64,000 nt of DNA from NCBI RefSeq assembly GCF_025195085.2, contig NZ_JANAVY020000011.1, forward strand, positions 1-64,000. Direction: 5' to 3'. Under the pieces are notes generated by a model. It worked only from the letters and a program-made list of their open reading frames with translations, was not told the DNA's origin and searched no databases. Below are positions 44,516 to 53,700 of the stretch, piece by piece. This stretch comes from Vibrio intestinalis. Lineage in GTDB: Bacteria > Pseudomonadota > Gammaproteobacteria > Enterobacterales > Vibrionaceae. A program made the translations under genes and the position numbers. Position 1 is the stretch's first letter, and the number at the start of each line of letters is the position of its first letter.

Positions 44516-45407
44516 AACTGTCAGCGAAGCATGGCAAAGTAGTCGTATACCTTGGCGAGCATATTTAACTCTGACTAAGCCTAAAGTGGTGGCGCTCATG
44601 CTGCTAACCGCTCTGGTCGGAATGTGTCTCGCGGTGGATGGCGCATTACCCTTACAGCAGAGTGTGGTCGGTTTGTTTGGTATAGGGCTGATGGCGGGTT
44701 CAGCCGCTGCGATGAATCATCTTATCGACCGAAAAATCGATGCCATGATGGTTCGCACCTATCGTCGCCCTCTACCGTCAGGAGAGATAAACCCAGTTAG
44801 GGTGTTGTTGTTTGCTTTGGTGATTGGCCTAATTGGCTTTGTGGCACTTTATAGCTTGGTGAATGCACTGACCGCTTGGTTAACCTTGGCAAGCTTGGTG
44901 GGTTACGCCGTTATCTACACGATGTATTTAAAACGGGCAACACCGCAAAACATCGTGATAGCAGGTATCGCCGGAGCCATGCCCCCGTTACTCGGTTGGA
45001 CAGCGGTGACGGGAGAGTTACATGCTCACGCTTGGTTATTGGTGATGATCATTTTCATCTGGACGCCTCCGCATTTTTGGGCGTTGGCGATACATCGTAA
45101 AAATGATTACGCCAAAGCCAATATCCCAATGCTGCCAGTGACTCATGGCGAGGAATACACCAAGACTTCGATATTGCTCTACACCATGCTACTCGCTGTG
45201 GTGTGCATTATGCCTGCTTTGGTCGGGATGAGTGGCAGCATATATTGGATTGGTTCGGTGATATTGAGTCTTGGCTTTATTGCGCACGCATGGAAACTCA
45301 AGTATCAGCCACATGAGAGATCGGCCATCAACACCTTTAAATACTCCATTTATCAGTTAATGCTGTTATTCCTTTTGTTACTGGCTGATCATTATTGGCT
45401 ATATTAA
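44508..45407 (+). CDS. cyoE: Protoheme IX farnesyltransferase (heme O synthase)
   Basis: This 299-residue UbiA-family prenyltransferase adds a farnesyl chain to heme B. The Asp-rich prenyl-diphosphate motif appears as [33 protein letters not shown] and [14 protein letters not shown] are typical of CtaB/CyoE. Its product is the substrate of the adjacent heme A synthase, and the two genes overlap. It is the last assembly gene of the operon. Confidence 0.96.
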   Translation: MNKTVSEAWQSSRIPWRAYLTLTKPKVVALMLLTALVGMCLAVDGALPLQQSVVGLFGIGLMAGSAAAMNHLIDRKIDAMMVRTYRRPLPSGEINPVRVLLFALVIGLIGFVALYSLVNALTAWLTLASLVGYAVIYTMYLKRATPQNIVIAGIAGAMPPLLGWTAVTGELHAHAWLLVMIIFIWTPPHFWALAIHRKNDYAKANIPMLPVTHGEEYTKTSILLYTMLLAVVCIMPALVGMSGSIYWIGSVILSLGFIAHAWKLKYQPHERSAINTFKYSIYQLMLLFLLLLADHYWLY

Positions 45408-45543
45408 GCCGCGCAGTATGCACTCAAGTGATTGATTAAAATTGGGAGATTTTATAGTTGGCGATCTTTTCAGCAGCTCGCTAAGCAAGTATGCTGTTGC
45501 TCCTACATTCCCTCGTTAGCAGACATTCTCTATCACAACCATC

Positions 45544-45945
45544 ATGCATTCACTTAGCTTATACATTAACCGCCGCGTTATTTTGCCGTTTAGTTTAGTA
45601 GTACTCGGTGGGCTTGCATCGATGGCCAAGACATTCAATGTGCATGGTCAATCGATACGACAGCTTGAAGTGATGATGGGTGGCGATGCGGTTCTTCACG
45701 CGATCATCGCGGTTTCGTTGGGCCTTACTGCTTGCTGGGCGACCCCAAAATACTTTTATCGTCATCGTTGGTTTAAGCTGCCACCGCTACTTATCATGAT
45801 GCTTTTGCTTGTCAGTGGTGATGAGCTGCTGCAAGCGGTGATGCCAAGACGAGAATTCTCTTGGGTGGATTTAGCCATCAATCTATCAGGCATTTTTATT
45901 GGTGCAATCGCTTATCGAATAGCCATCAAGCGCGGTGGTTTTTAG
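45544..45945 (+). CDS. VanZ family membrane protein
   Basis: This 133-residue protein has about four membrane helices and the VanZ-like segment LLVSGDELLQAVMPRREFSWVD, then an Asn in LAINLSGIFIG. The family is of uncertain function, sometimes linked to cell-envelope or glycopeptide traits. It starts 137 bases after cyoE and may not belong to the cox operon. Confidence 0.8.
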   Translation: MHSLSLYINRRVILPFSLVVLGGLASMAKTFNVHGQSIRQLEVMMGGDAVLHAIIAVSLGLTACWATPKYFYRHRWFKLPPLLIMMLLLVSGDELLQAVMPRREFSWVDLAINLSGIFIGAIAYRIAIKRGGF

Positions 45946-46188
45946 CCAAAATTCAATGTTTGTGATTGTGGGTAATCAATAGCTAACAGCCGCATTTTGT
46001 GATTTATCTCTACTCAGTTGAGCATCTTCACTGCTTTGATTTTTGTCGTCGTACGATTTTATACTCTTGCCAGAACAATGTTCTAAACTTATCTGCTATA
46101 GGATGGCTCATGGTCTGCCTGTCTCTAATGTTATGTTTTTACTGGCTTTTAATTTCTTTTAGACCAAGTTTGGTGTGTCAAAATTAAC

Positions 46189-46206
46189 TGTAATCATTTC
46201 TTTACG
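46189..46206. promoter_or_regulatory. Candidate TyrR box upstream of aroG
   Basis: TGTAAT-N6-TTTACG matches 10 of 12 conserved positions of the TyrR box (TGTAAA-N6-TTTACA). It lies in the 433-base gap between the VanZ and aroG genes, about 170 bases before the aroG start. A second TGTAAA half lies just downstream. The rest of the gap is AT-rich, with only an unsupported 62-codon frame. Confidence 0.5.
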
Positions 46207-46378
46207 TTATGTGTAAATTGTAAAGTCAGTAAAAATATTGCCTTTCATTTAAAAAAGTGGTTGCAAGTAGCGTTTTGGATAGATAAGTTACAAGGAACAG
46301 GAACAAATTAAGTCGAACAATAAATAAACAACCCAATGGATTAATGGTTCGGCAAAGTGATATAGGAAGAAGTAAGCG

Positions 46379-47431
46379 ATGTTTCAAACTGATGATGTAC
46401 GAATTAATAAAGTAAAAGAACTATTGCCGCCAGTGGCTGTTTTAGAGAAGTTTCCGGCAACTGAAACCGCTTCTTCAACAACGTTTCGCTCTCGTGAAGC
46501 GATCTCTAATATTTTAAAAGGTGATGATGACCGCCTATTGGTGATCATTGGCCCATGCTCAATTCACGATCCTGAAGCCGCGCTTGCTTACGGTAAAAAG
46601 TTAAAATCACTGCGAGATGAGTTAGACGGCGAGTTAGAAGTGGTTATGCGCGTGTACTTTGAAAAGCCGCGTACTACAGTCGGCTGGAAAGGTTTGATTA
46701 ACGACCCGTACCTTAACGACACGTTTAAAATTAACGACGGTTTGAGAATTGGTCGTAAGCTGCTGCTTGATCTGACCGACATGGGTATGCCAACAGCAAG
46801 TGAGTTCTTGGATATGATCACGCCTCAGTACGTAGCGGATCTAATTAGTTGGGGCGCGATTGGTGCACGTACGACTGAGTCTCAAGTTCACCGTGAACTG
46901 GCATCTGGCTTATCTTGTCCGGTGGGTTTTAAAAACGGCACGGATGGTAACATCAAGATTGCTTCCGATGCGATTCGCTCAGCGAGTGCTTCACACCATT
47001 TCTTATCAGTGACTAAATACGGTCACTCTGCGATTGTAGAGACGGGCGGTAACCCAGATTGTCATATCATTCTACGTGGTGGTAAAGAGCCAAACTATAG
47101 TGCTGAGCACGTAAGCGCAGTGAAGCAAGAGCTTGAAGGTTCGGGCATTCCACAAAAAGTGATGGTCGACTTTAGTCACGCAAACAGCTCTAAACAATAC
47201 CAACGACAAATGGTAGTCGCTGAAGATGTATCAGCGCAAATTGCCGCTGGTGAAGATGCGGTGTTTGGCGTGATGATTGAATCGCACCTTGTTGAAGGTC
47301 GTCAAGATTTGGTTGCAGGTGAGCAGCTGACTTACGGTCAATCAATCACAGATGCATGTATCGGCTGGGAAGACACTGAAACGGTATTGCGTCAATTAGC
47401 ACAAGCGGTGAAGACGCGTCGCAACCGTTGA
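46379..47431 (+). CDS. aroG: 3-deoxy-7-phosphoheptulonate synthase (DAHP synthase)
   Basis: This 350-residue type I DAHP synthase catalyses the first shikimate step (PEP plus erythrose 4-phosphate). Signatures include LLVIIGPCSIHDPEAALAYG, the phosphate-binding EKPRTTVGWKGL and the KNGTDG and DFSHANSSKQ motifs. The length equals E. coli AroG; which aromatic amino acid inhibits it cannot be safely read here. AGGAAG precedes the ATG. A possible TyrR box upstream fits feedback regulation of transcription. Confidence 0.95.
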   Translation: MFQTDDVRINKVKELLPPVAVLEKFPATETASSTTFRSREAISNILKGDDDRLLVIIGPCSIHDPEAALAYGKKLKSLRDELDGELEVVMRVYFEKPRTTVGWKGLINDPYLNDTFKINDGLRIGRKLLLDLTDMGMPTASEFLDMITPQYVADLISWGAIGARTTESQVHRELASGLSCPVGFKNGTDGNIKIASDAIRSASASHHFLSVTKYGHSAIVETGGNPDCHIILRGGKEPNYSAEHVSAVKQELEGSGIPQKVMVDFSHANSSKQYQRQMVVAEDVSAQIAAGEDAVFGVMIESHLVEGRQDLVAGEQLTYGQSITDACIGWEDTETVLRQLAQAVKTRRNR

Positions 47432-47451
47432 TATACTTGACTCGATTTTAC

Positions 47452-47477
47452 AAAGGCTCCTAGATGGAGCCTTTTTT
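47452..47477 (+). terminator. Intrinsic terminator of aroG
   Basis: A perfect 9-bp stem (AAAGGCTCC / GGAGCCTTT) with a 5-base loop is followed by T. Confidence 0.93.
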
Positions 47478-47529
47478 ATGCAATATATGCTAACAATTTG
47501 AATGTACGTTGTATTGTATAAATTTATAC

Positions 47530-47634
47530 GGAGTGTTATTCTCTATCACGTAATGGTTCTCTGCGTAAAGGATTACGCATATTCAGGCTTTTTGTTTATC
47601 TTTGACTGTCGGGCATGAACGCCCGATTTTTTTT
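47530..47634 (+). ncRNA. Candidate small RNA between aroG and the aldo-keto reductase gene
   Basis: A second strong terminator (TCGGGC / GCCCGA at 47609-47626, then eight T) lies 150 bases after the aroG terminator and 220 bases before the next start codon, with no coding frame between. It must therefore end some other transcript. That segment also has a perfect hairpin (TGCGTAA / TTACGCA at 47562-47579) with an AGGA loop. The 5' end is a guess: AT-rich sequence around 47500-47525 could hold a promoter, but I see no good -35. Confidence 0.4.
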
Positions 47635-47853
47635 GCCTGTTTTTTATTCCCTGCCTCAATGACTTCCATCTCCTACACTTATCTATAGTTGATAAAGCGC
47701 GTTAACATGCTTGGATTTTATGCGCGAATTTATTTGCACCAACTGTGCTCACACGCTCACTTTTTCTGTTGAATTGGTGCCGTTGCGCAGACGGACATTG
47801 AGTAAATTATCAAACCAGAATAGTCTTGAGTGATAATTGTCAGGAGGTAAGAC

Positions 47854-48762
47854 ATGGTGTCGAAAGTAAACATTTCCCCAAAGGGACCAGAGCTCTCTGA
47901 GCTAGTACAAGGTTATTGGCGTACTGCCGAATGGGGTATGACTCCACAACAACGTTTATCTTTTCTTAAACAGCATATCGATCTGGGCGTCACCACGGTT
48001 GATCACGCTGATATTTATGGTAACTACGAATGTGAAAAGCTGTTTGGTGAAGCGCTTAAACTAGACAGCTCTGTACGCGATCAAATTGAAATCGTCACTA
48101 AGTGCGATATCAACTTGTGTGGTGATAAATTCCCACAGCGTAAAGTGAACCACTATGACACGAGTGCAAAACACATCTACGAGTCGGTTGATAATTCGCT
48201 ATCTCGCCTTGGTGTAGACAACATTGATGTGCTATTGATTCATCGTCCTGATGTGTTGATGGACGCAGATGAAGTGGCTGGCGCATTCGCTGAGCTACAT
48301 AAAGTCGGTAAAGTGAAGCACTTTGGTGTATCTAACTTTACGCCTAGTCAGTTTGAGTTGTTGAACTCACGTACTCATATGCCGCTAGTGACTAACCAAG
48401 TTGAAATTAACCCACTTAATTTTGAAGTGGCACACGATGGCACGTTAGATCTGCTACAGATGAAACGCATTCGTCCTATGGCGTGGTCTTGCCTTGGTGG
48501 CGGTAGCATCTTTACAGGTTCGACAGAGCAAGCAAAACGAGTATGTGATGAGCTAGAAGCGATTCGCGCGGAAGTAGGTGCAAACAGCATCGATGAAGTG
48601 ATTTACGCTTGGGTACGTCGTCTACCTTCTAAGCCACTTGCAATTGTGGGCTCTGGTAAGATTGAGCGTGTTCAGTCAGCTGTGAATGCACTAGAAATCG
48701 AATTGACGCGCGAGCAGTGGTACCGAGTATGGGTTGCCTCTAAAGGTCACGGTGTGCCATAG
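47854..48762 (+). CDS. Aldo-keto reductase family oxidoreductase (YdhF-like)
   Basis: This 302-residue NADPH-dependent reductase with a TIM barrel shows the catalytic Asp-Tyr in DHADIYGNYECEKLFGEAL, then IVTKCDINLC with the catalytic Lys. LLIHRPD follows, and SNFTPSQFELL shows the usual Asn/Gln region. It resembles the YdhF branch of unknown substrate. AGGAGG supports the ATG. It converges with the EAL gene at a shared terminator. Confidence 0.92.
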   Translation: MVSKVNISPKGPELSELVQGYWRTAEWGMTPQQRLSFLKQHIDLGVTTVDHADIYGNYECEKLFGEALKLDSSVRDQIEIVTKCDINLCGDKFPQRKVNHYDTSAKHIYESVDNSLSRLGVDNIDVLLIHRPDVLMDADEVAGAFAELHKVGKVKHFGVSNFTPSQFELLNSRTHMPLVTNQVEINPLNFEVAHDGTLDLLQMKRIRPMAWSCLGGGSIFTGSTEQAKRVCDELEAIRAEVGANSIDEVIYAWVRRLPSKPLAIVGSGKIERVQSAVNALEIELTREQWYRVWVASKGHGVP

Positions 48763-48796
48763 AAAGCCCTTACGATAACGTATTTGCTACAGATAC

Positions 48797-48825
48797 AAAA
48801 AGCCAACCGCGAGGTTGGCTTTTTC
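48797..48825. terminator. Bidirectional terminator
   Basis: Perfect 12-bp arms ending GCCAACC / GGTTGGC with a 4-base GCGA loop carry A and T flanks that serve both convergent genes. Confidence 0.93.
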
Positions 48826-48828
48826 TGT

Positions 48829-50421
48829 TTAGGCGGTAACTAAGCATTCGGGTTCGCTACTACTTTGATTACTGTATTCAATCAAGGCTTCGGGAGTAAT
48901 GGGCTGTGAGTAGTAAAAACCTTGTATGTAGCAAACGCCGAGCTTACGTAGTAATTCAATTTGTTGTTCAGTTTCCACCCCTTCCGCAATGACTTTCATT
49001 TTAAGCTCGTTGGCGAGGTGAATCATTGATGCCAAAACCGGAGTAATGGTGGAATCTGAATGCAGACTTTTAATGAAGACTTTATCGATTTTCATTACAT
49101 GAAAAGGATGTAGACGAATAAAGTTCAAACCGGAATAACCAGTGCCAAAATCATCGATGGCTAACGAAAATCCCATCACTTTAATCATGTCTAAATGAGC
49201 AAGCGCGAGGTCGAGTTCGGTTTGGTCAAAATCAATATTTTCAGTGACTTCCAGTAAAATGCTTTGAATGTATTCAGGATGACGACGGGCAAAGCGTTTA
49301 AGGTAATCAATGAACTCGGCATTGATTAGCGAAGTACGGCTTAAGTTGATGCTAATATAGTGGTTTTCATGGTAGTGAGGGTGTTGCTTCAGAAACTTCA
49401 CCACAGTAGAAAAGGTCTTTCTGGTGATAATGTCTATTACACCAAGCTTCTCCGCTAATGGAATGAAAATCTCGGGTGAAATTTTACCTTGAGCTGGGTG
49501 GTTCCAGCGAACCAAGGCTTCGCTTCCCACCACTTTATTGCTGTTGATGTCGATGATGGGTTGTAAGTAAAGCTCTATCTGATCGCTATCAATCGCGTTA
49601 AGTAAGGAATATTCAATCGATCTTTTTGCAAGCATCTGATATCTGAGCAATAAATAAAACAGCGAGACTAGAGAGGCGAATAATATTGTTTGCCAAATAT
49701 GCTTGAAATAGTGGTATCGATAAGTGCCAGCAGTCGGCTGAATTTTAACCGTTAAAGGATATAAATTTGATTGAAAAATTCGTGTATCGTCATAGCGTAA
49801 TGATTGTGGATTATCATCGGATAATAGGTGATCAATAATTTCAATTTGGTAGCGATATTGTCGTAAGTCTAAAAATGGTGCAATGATGCTCAATATCTTT
49901 TCTGGTGGAATTAGCGCATTAAGTCCGTGAAATTGATTCACTGACGTATATATAAAAAAAGTGGTGAGATTACTTTTTGATGTGCCTAATGAAATAGTGA
50001 TGTTATTCGCGGCATGGTTAATACGTTGCATCGTATCTGATCCCAGCTCAATATGAGTTGAACCTTCGTTGCTGGTACAAGTCACGATACCTTGGTGGTA
50101 GACGCCCACCTCTTTAAGCAAATCAGAATGGAATACGTGCGCTCTAAGGGTCAGTTTGTCTTCGAGGTCGCAGTTCGGGCTAATCTGAGCGTCAATCTCT
50201 CTTAGCTGCTGAGCAATTTTTACAATATGCCGTTCTAGCATTTGAACCGATTTTTGCCCGTCACTCTTCAACTCTTGTTTGGTATGGTAGTAGTTGCCCA
50301 AGATCGAGAAAAAAAACACAAAAGCGAAAATGGCCACCACAGGTAGCAGGTTTGGCAGGTGAGTAAACATCTCACTAGTCAGTGTTCTAAATTGTCGGGT
50401 TTTTATCCTAGCCGATTTCAT
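48829..50421 (-). CDS. CSS-motif EAL domain cyclic-di-GMP phosphodiesterase
   Basis: This 530-residue inner-membrane protein has a first helix (about 25-43) and a periplasmic CSS-type sensor with Cys84 and Cys115. A second helix (about 243-262) leads to a cytoplasmic EAL domain. The EAL set is complete: EAL (301-303), INLSR, LEVTEN, DDFGTGYSG, IDKVFI and IAEGVETEQQ. It should therefore hydrolyse c-di-GMP. In characterised E. coli CSS proteins the periplasmic disulfide controls activity. No GGDEF domain is present, so it is not a LapD. It is transcribed away from the giant adhesin gene. Confidence 0.93.
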   Translation of the reverse strand: MKSARIKTRQFRTLTSEMFTHLPNLLPVVAIFAFVFFFSILGNYYHTKQELKSDGQKSVQMLERHIVKIAQQLREIDAQISPNCDLEDKLTLRAHVFHSDLLKEVGVYHQGIVTCTSNEGSTHIELGSDTMQRINHAANNITISLGTSKSNLTTFFIYTSVNQFHGLNALIPPEKILSIIAPFLDLRQYRYQIEIIDHLLSDDNPQSLRYDDTRIFQSNLYPLTVKIQPTAGTYRYHYFKHIWQTILFASLVSLFYLLLRYQMLAKRSIEYSLLNAIDSDQIELYLQPIIDINSNKVVGSEALVRWNHPAQGKISPEIFIPLAEKLGVIDIITRKTFSTVVKFLKQHPHYHENHYISINLSRTSLINAEFIDYLKRFARRHPEYIQSILLEVTENIDFDQTELDLALAHLDMIKVMGFSLAIDDFGTGYSGLNFIRLHPFHVMKIDKVFIKSLHSDSTITPVLASMIHLANELKMKVIAEGVETEQQIELLRKLGVCYIQGFYYSQPITPEALIEYSNQSSSEPECLVTA

Positions 50422-50776
50422 TAGCGATATTTTTTAAAGTATTTCATTTCACTATAAGTTTATTTTTGAAAAAGTTTATAATTTCATTTGTTTATTGGAA
50501 TTCAGTCTCAAAAATGAACCGATGTGAATAGTCCTCGTCTCATATTTAAGAATTCAATTAAATAATACGAAAGTACTAGTTGAAGAGTTAATACAGTATG
50601 TCCTTCTATTAAAATATCATTTTTGCAAAATTAACTATACTTATTAATTAACGGTAATCGTCACTAAGTGAGTGTAATTTAATAGCATTTCTTCTCAATG
50701 TTGATACATTAGTTGATGACATAATTATTAGTAAATAGATGCGCTTGCTTTAAATGATAATGTATCGGGGGATACG
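50422..50776. promoter_or_regulatory. Divergent promoter region between the EAL gene and the adhesin gene
   Basis: These 355 AT-rich bases have no coding frame I can support and must hold promoters for both genes. Just before the adhesin start codon is a short hairpin (GTATC-GGGG-GATAC, 50762-50775) with the purine-rich ribosome site in its loop. I found no recognisable c-di-GMP riboswitch. Confidence 0.5.
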
Positions 50777-53700
50777 ATGGATATCGAAGTCACTTTCAAT
50801 AGTGCTAAGGTTGTAGATGTCACCGGAGATGTAGTTGCCGTTGACGCAAAAGGAACAGCTCGCCAATTGCAGGTTGGTGACACAGTCAAACAATCAGAAA
50901 TTATAATAACAACCAATGGCGCGACGATTGAGCTTGCGGCAAACGAGAATGATTTTCTGGTTGAACAGAACTGTGTGGCGTGTTTTGAACAACCGGATTT
51001 AGCGGCTGAGGAACTTAATACTCAAGGACTTGGTACTCAGGAATTAGCACAAGCTCAGATCGGTGGAGACCTATCGGTTGATCTTTCCGCGTTAGGTGAA
51101 GATGCCTTTGGCGCTGATGACATTGCTGCGATTCAACAAGCCATTCTTGGTGGAGAAGACCCGACACAAATCCTAGAAGCGACAGCCGCAGGTGGCGCCG
51201 CAACTGGCTCTGCGAATGCGGGTTTTGTCGAGATCGAATACAACAACCCACAAACAATCGCTTCAACGTTTTTTGAAACGTCTGCTATCCGCCGAGCTGT
51301 TATTGAAGACCCCGAAGAGGATGGCCGACTCACCGTATTTGCCCCAGGTGGTGAGAGTTTATCTGAGCTAGTTGTTGAGGGCGATCTCGACCCTAATAGC
51401 TACCCGACATCCGTGACGAATTCGGTCATTGTTACCGCTGGGGATCTTGCCCTCGACCCGCTAAGCTTTGAACCGACCGCGTTATCTCTGGCCGCACTAT
51501 TAGCCGAATTAAACAGTGATATTACCTCATCACAACAAGACGTAATTTTTAGCTTTGATACCGCAGAGAATGCCATTGTCGGTGTAAACGGAAATGGTGA
51601 AGTGGTCCGTATCGACATTGATACGACAAGCATTGGCAAAGATATGACTTTGTCGCTCACGACGACGGTTTCGCAACCCATTGATCATGTGCCATCGGTA
51701 GGGGGCGGGAATGTTGCCTTAGTTGGCGACCAGATTGTGGTCAGCTTCCAGATTACAGGTAGCGATGTTGGCGGTAATCCAATTCAATTGCCTATTGATG
51801 CCACGGTCACTATTGGTGATGGTATCGACCCATTGATTACCGACGTGCCGAATGTTTCTTTAGATGAAGAAAACCTTTCTGCAGGCACTGCACCAAATTC
51901 TTCGGCCTTGCTAACGGGCGACCTAACCGAAATGGATACCGGTAGTGACGCAGTTCAGCAATATCGTTTGGATGTTTCCCAGTTTAATAGCGATGGCTCA
52001 TTGGCTTCTCAGGGAGAGCCCTTAACGATTGCCGAGACAGAAAATAGTGATGGCAGTTTTACCTATGTTGCCTCGACTTCTATGGGCGAAGTTTTCGTTG
52101 TCACTGTCGATACTTCAGGTGCTTACACCTTTGAGCTGAAAGCGACCTTAGATCATCCACAAGACAGTGACTCGGTAACCATTCCGTTACCTATCATCGC
52201 CACAGATTTTGATGGCGATACCACTCAAAATAATCTGCCGATTACCATCATTGATGATGTGCCAGTGCTTTCTGGTTTCACCGGACAAACCAGCATTGAT
52301 GAAGATGATATTGTTGGCCTTGGCTCATCGGTTGGGGGTGATAACCCAATCTCAGGCAACTTTGATATTGCTGCAGGAGCCGATGGCATTAAGAGCTATC
52401 AACTAACCAATGGCCCAGCAGCACTGTCAGGCATCGAGTCAGAAGGCGAAGCAGTAGTGTGGGCGAACAGTGGCAACCCAACGGTTGTGACGACCGCCGC
52501 GGGTAGCACCTATACCTACACGGCTGAAACCAGCAAAGGTACGGTGTTTACTTTGGTGTTCAACACCGCAGACAACAGTTATCAATTCAATCTGGTTAAG
52601 CCTCTCGACCACGACAAGGTACAAGGCGAGAACATTCAGCCGCTGAGCTTCGATATCAGCGCGACCGATTTTGACAACGACACTACCGAATCGAAAACCT
52701 TAACCATCAATGTGATTGATGACGTACCAGTGATTGACACAGTAGAAGCACTGGCGGTGGATGAAGATGATTTAGTCGGTGGCACCAACCAAGGTGGCGA
52801 TCCACTGTTTGATACGGGCAGCTTTGGTACAACCGAAGGCGCAGATCAAGTGGTGCTGTACAAGATAGACCCAATGACCAATCCAGTTGCCGGTCTTAAA
52901 TCACAAGGGGTTGATATCAGCCTTGAAGCGCCAAGCATCGATAGCGACAACAACCACACTTATATTGCCAAAGCCGGCAGTGTGGAAGTGTTCGTACTGA
53001 CGCTAAACGCGGATGGCAGCTACCGCTTTGACCTTAAAGCCCCGATTGACCATGCCACAGGTGAAGACAGCAAAGATCTTACGTTTAAGGTGCTAGCAGA
53101 AGATTTTGATGGCGATACCGGCAGTAAAGATCTGCTGGTGACGCTGACGGATGACGCGCCCGTGCTTTCTGGTTTCACCGGACAAACCAGCATCGATGAA
53201 GATGACATTGTTGGCCTTGGCTCATCGGTTGGTGGTGATAACCCAATCTCAGGCAACTTTGATATTGCGGAAGGGGCCGATGGCATTAAGAGCTATCAAC
53301 TAACCAATGGCCCCACAGCACTGTCTGGTATCGAGTCAGAAGGCGAAGCAGTAGTGTGGGCCAACAGTGGCAACCCAACGGTTGTGACGACCGCCGCGGG
53401 TAGCACCTATACCTACACGGCTGAAACCAGCAAAGGCACGGTGTTTACTTTGGTATTTAACACCGCTGACAACAGCTACCAATTCAATCTGGTTAAGCCT
53501 CTTGACCACGACAAGGTACAAGGCGAGAACATTCAGCCGCTGAGCTTCAATATCAGCGCGACCGATTTTGACAACGACACTACCGAATCGAAAACCTTAA
53601 CCATCAATGTGATTGATGACGTGCCAGTGATTGACACAGTAGAAGCACTGGCGGTGGATGAAGATGATTTAGTCGGTGGCACCAACCAAGGTGGCGATCC

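Noticed and set aside
45999-46187. 62-codon frame upstream of aroG
   Set aside because: It lacks a ribosome site and lies in an AT-rich promoter region; its sequence resembles no family I know.
47824-47840. Shared GTGATAATTGTC sequence before the aldo-keto reductase gene and near 19519
   Set aside because: Only about 12 bases match and the contexts are unrelated; coincidence is more likely than a common operator.
50422-50776. c-di-GMP riboswitch before the adhesin
   Set aside because: The conserved core sequence of the GEMM class was not found.
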